Part shown: positions 63,207 to 64,000 of the stretch, piece by piece | Layout: every line of letters begins with the position of its first letter | Numbering within the stretch: the first letter of the stretch is position 1 | Assembly: GCF_025354735.1 (NCBI RefSeq) | Contig: NZ_JANXMI010000038.1 | Coordinates: 62,001-126,000, forward strand | DNA from: Rugamonas sp. | GTDB lineage: Bacteria; Pseudomonadota; Gammaproteobacteria; Burkholderiales; Burkholderiaceae_D | DNA: 64,000 nucleotides | Direction of reading: 5' to 3' | Translations under genes and position numbers: made by a program | Notes under the pieces: model-generated | Database searches by the model: none | What the model saw: the letters and a program-made list of their open reading frames with translations, nothing else | Told to the model about the DNA's origin: nothing

Positions 63207-63992
63207 CTACCCCATGTCAAGTTGTCCCTGCGTACCTGCGGCGGCGCCCTTCGGCCGAACCAGCTCACCAATACGCGCAACGCCGGCGGCGTTGTAGCGG
63301 AAGCTCGGCATCTGCTTGTCCGAGCTGCGTGACTTGTCCAGCATGAACTCGCCGTACTGTGGAATTTTCAGGCCGTGCTCGTTTGCCAGCTTGCCGACGG
63401 CATTTTTGCTGATCCCGTGAATTTTGCCGACCTCGGTCGCCGAGATCATCTTTTCTATGGTTGGTAGCGGCATTACGTCTTGGCCGGCCACAGTGTTGAC
63501 AAGCGCGGCGTAGATTCCCTGCTGCGCTGGCAAGCCGAGCGCCGGGAACTTCGCGCACAACTCGGCCGCGACGCGCGTGGTGATCTCTAGTGCGCGGGCC
63601 TGACGGAATGAGTCAAGGGATGGATTGGCGCTCCGGCGCGTCTGCTGGACGGGAAGCATACCCGACTCCAGCTCGACCAGGCGGTCATAGACCTTCGTCT
63701 GCACCGCGAGCGATTCCGACATCACCATCAGCTCTGATTCCCGCTTCGGCAGGTGATAGCACTTGCTTTGCCGCGACGATCCGTTTGGCCCCGGCACTTG
63801 AACGTGGCCTAAGAATTTAGGCGACGTTATCCCAGGGTGCTTTTCAATTTTCACCATGAAATTATCGTGTCGCAGCTCGGCTGAGCCCGGCTCTCGCATT
63901 TCATTGATGATATCGACCAGCTCGATGCTGGACATCGTGACCGCCTGTGCGGCGGCGGCCTTCAACAACTCATATTTGACGCGATCATTCAT
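63207..63992 (-). CDS. Rha-family phage regulatory protein
   Basis: A 261-residue protein starting near the window edge (ATG 63992, a second ATG at 63935). The N-terminal half shows the Rha pattern: SSIELVDIINEMREPG, RHDNFMVKIEKHPG, KCYHLPKRESELMVMSES and AVQTKVYDRLVELE. The second half has an HTH-like stretch (SATEVGKIHGISKNAVGKLA). Rha proteins regulate phage growth. It is the last gene visible. Confidence 0.75.
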   Translation of the reverse strand: MNDRVKYELLKAAAAQAVTMSSIELVDIINEMREPGSAELRHDNFMVKIEKHPGITSPKFLGHVQVPGPNGSSRQSKCYHLPKRESELMVMSESLAVQTKVYDRLVELESGMLPVQQTRRSANPSLDSFRQARALEITTRVAAELCAKFPALGLPAQQGIYAALVNTVAGQDVMPLPTIEKMISATEVGKIHGISKNAVGKLANEHGLKIPQYGEFMLDKSRSSDKQMPSFRYNAAGVARIGELVRPKGAAAGTQGQLDMG

Positions 63993-64000
63993 AGCAATCC

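Overview
The window looks like chromosome of a GC-rich betaproteobacterium, most likely a Massilia/Duganella/Janthinobacterium-type member of the Oxalobacteraceae. The genus is inferred from gene style: an XrtA-type exopolysaccharide sugar transferase, adjoining nadA-nadC, and the codon habit. A host segment (1 to about 15.1 kb) is followed by one large prophage, which runs from about 15.1 kb past the right edge at 64.0 kb.

Host segment. From 1 to 7.0 kb lies an exopolysaccharide/PEP-CTERM-type locus: the start of a TIGR03013-like sugar transferase, a TviC/WbpP-type 4-epimerase and a TviB-type UDP-HexNAc dehydrogenase on the minus strand. Diverging from them are wecB, a small unknown gene, a GT39-like membrane glycosyltransferase and a GT2 polyprenyl-phosphate-type glycosyltransferase. 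From 7.0 to 9.1 kb is a divergent tetR/SDR-oxidoreductase pair, followed by a decayed second copy of its control region. Then come a DUF1801 gene, a small secreted protein, an aldo/keto reductase, the overlapping nadA-nadC pair and the ABC-F ATPase ybiT.

Prophage. This is a tailed, siphovirus-like temperate phage with HK97-type head genes, read mostly right to left. From right to left it holds: a Rha-type regulator; a lone ParA-like ATPase preceded by five GCAGG motifs at exact 19-bp spacing; a secreted moron beside a LexA-like cI; a four-site operator region and cro; an early operon (pentapeptide protein, DUF1566 protein, DUF4406, winged helix, PAPS-reductase-like protein, NinG, DNA methyltransferase, small HTH); replication genes; a P22 immI-like second immunity region (divergent Arc-type repressors plus an AntA/KilAC antirepressor); and a candidate Q-like antiterminator followed by a candidate late promoter and terminator. 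The late genes follow: HNH and P-loop kinase cluster, terminase, portal, an SGNH hydrolase inserted into the head module, S49 protease, capsid, connectors, tail tube, gpG/gpGT with a -1 frameshift site, tape measure, tail tip and fibre, then holin, glucosaminidase endolysin and a lipoprotein. The left end is scrambled: an inverted terminase-small-like fragment meets the lipoprotein gene, and a C-terminal SRAP fragment lies between the phage and ybiT. No integrase or tRNA gene was seen, so the attachment site is not proven and the integrase is presumably beyond 64 kb.

The phage genes would work as follows. CI, possibly with the Arc-type repressors, holds lysogeny. A cleavable CI and a LexA-like box in front of the Q candidate would tie induction to DNA damage. 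Q would then let polymerase pass the terminators ahead of the late operon, in which hairpins bracket the capsid and tail-tube genes. Items noted as absent from standard ORF calling (small Arc, HTH, TTG-start and 55-aa genes) were found by reading the strand directly.
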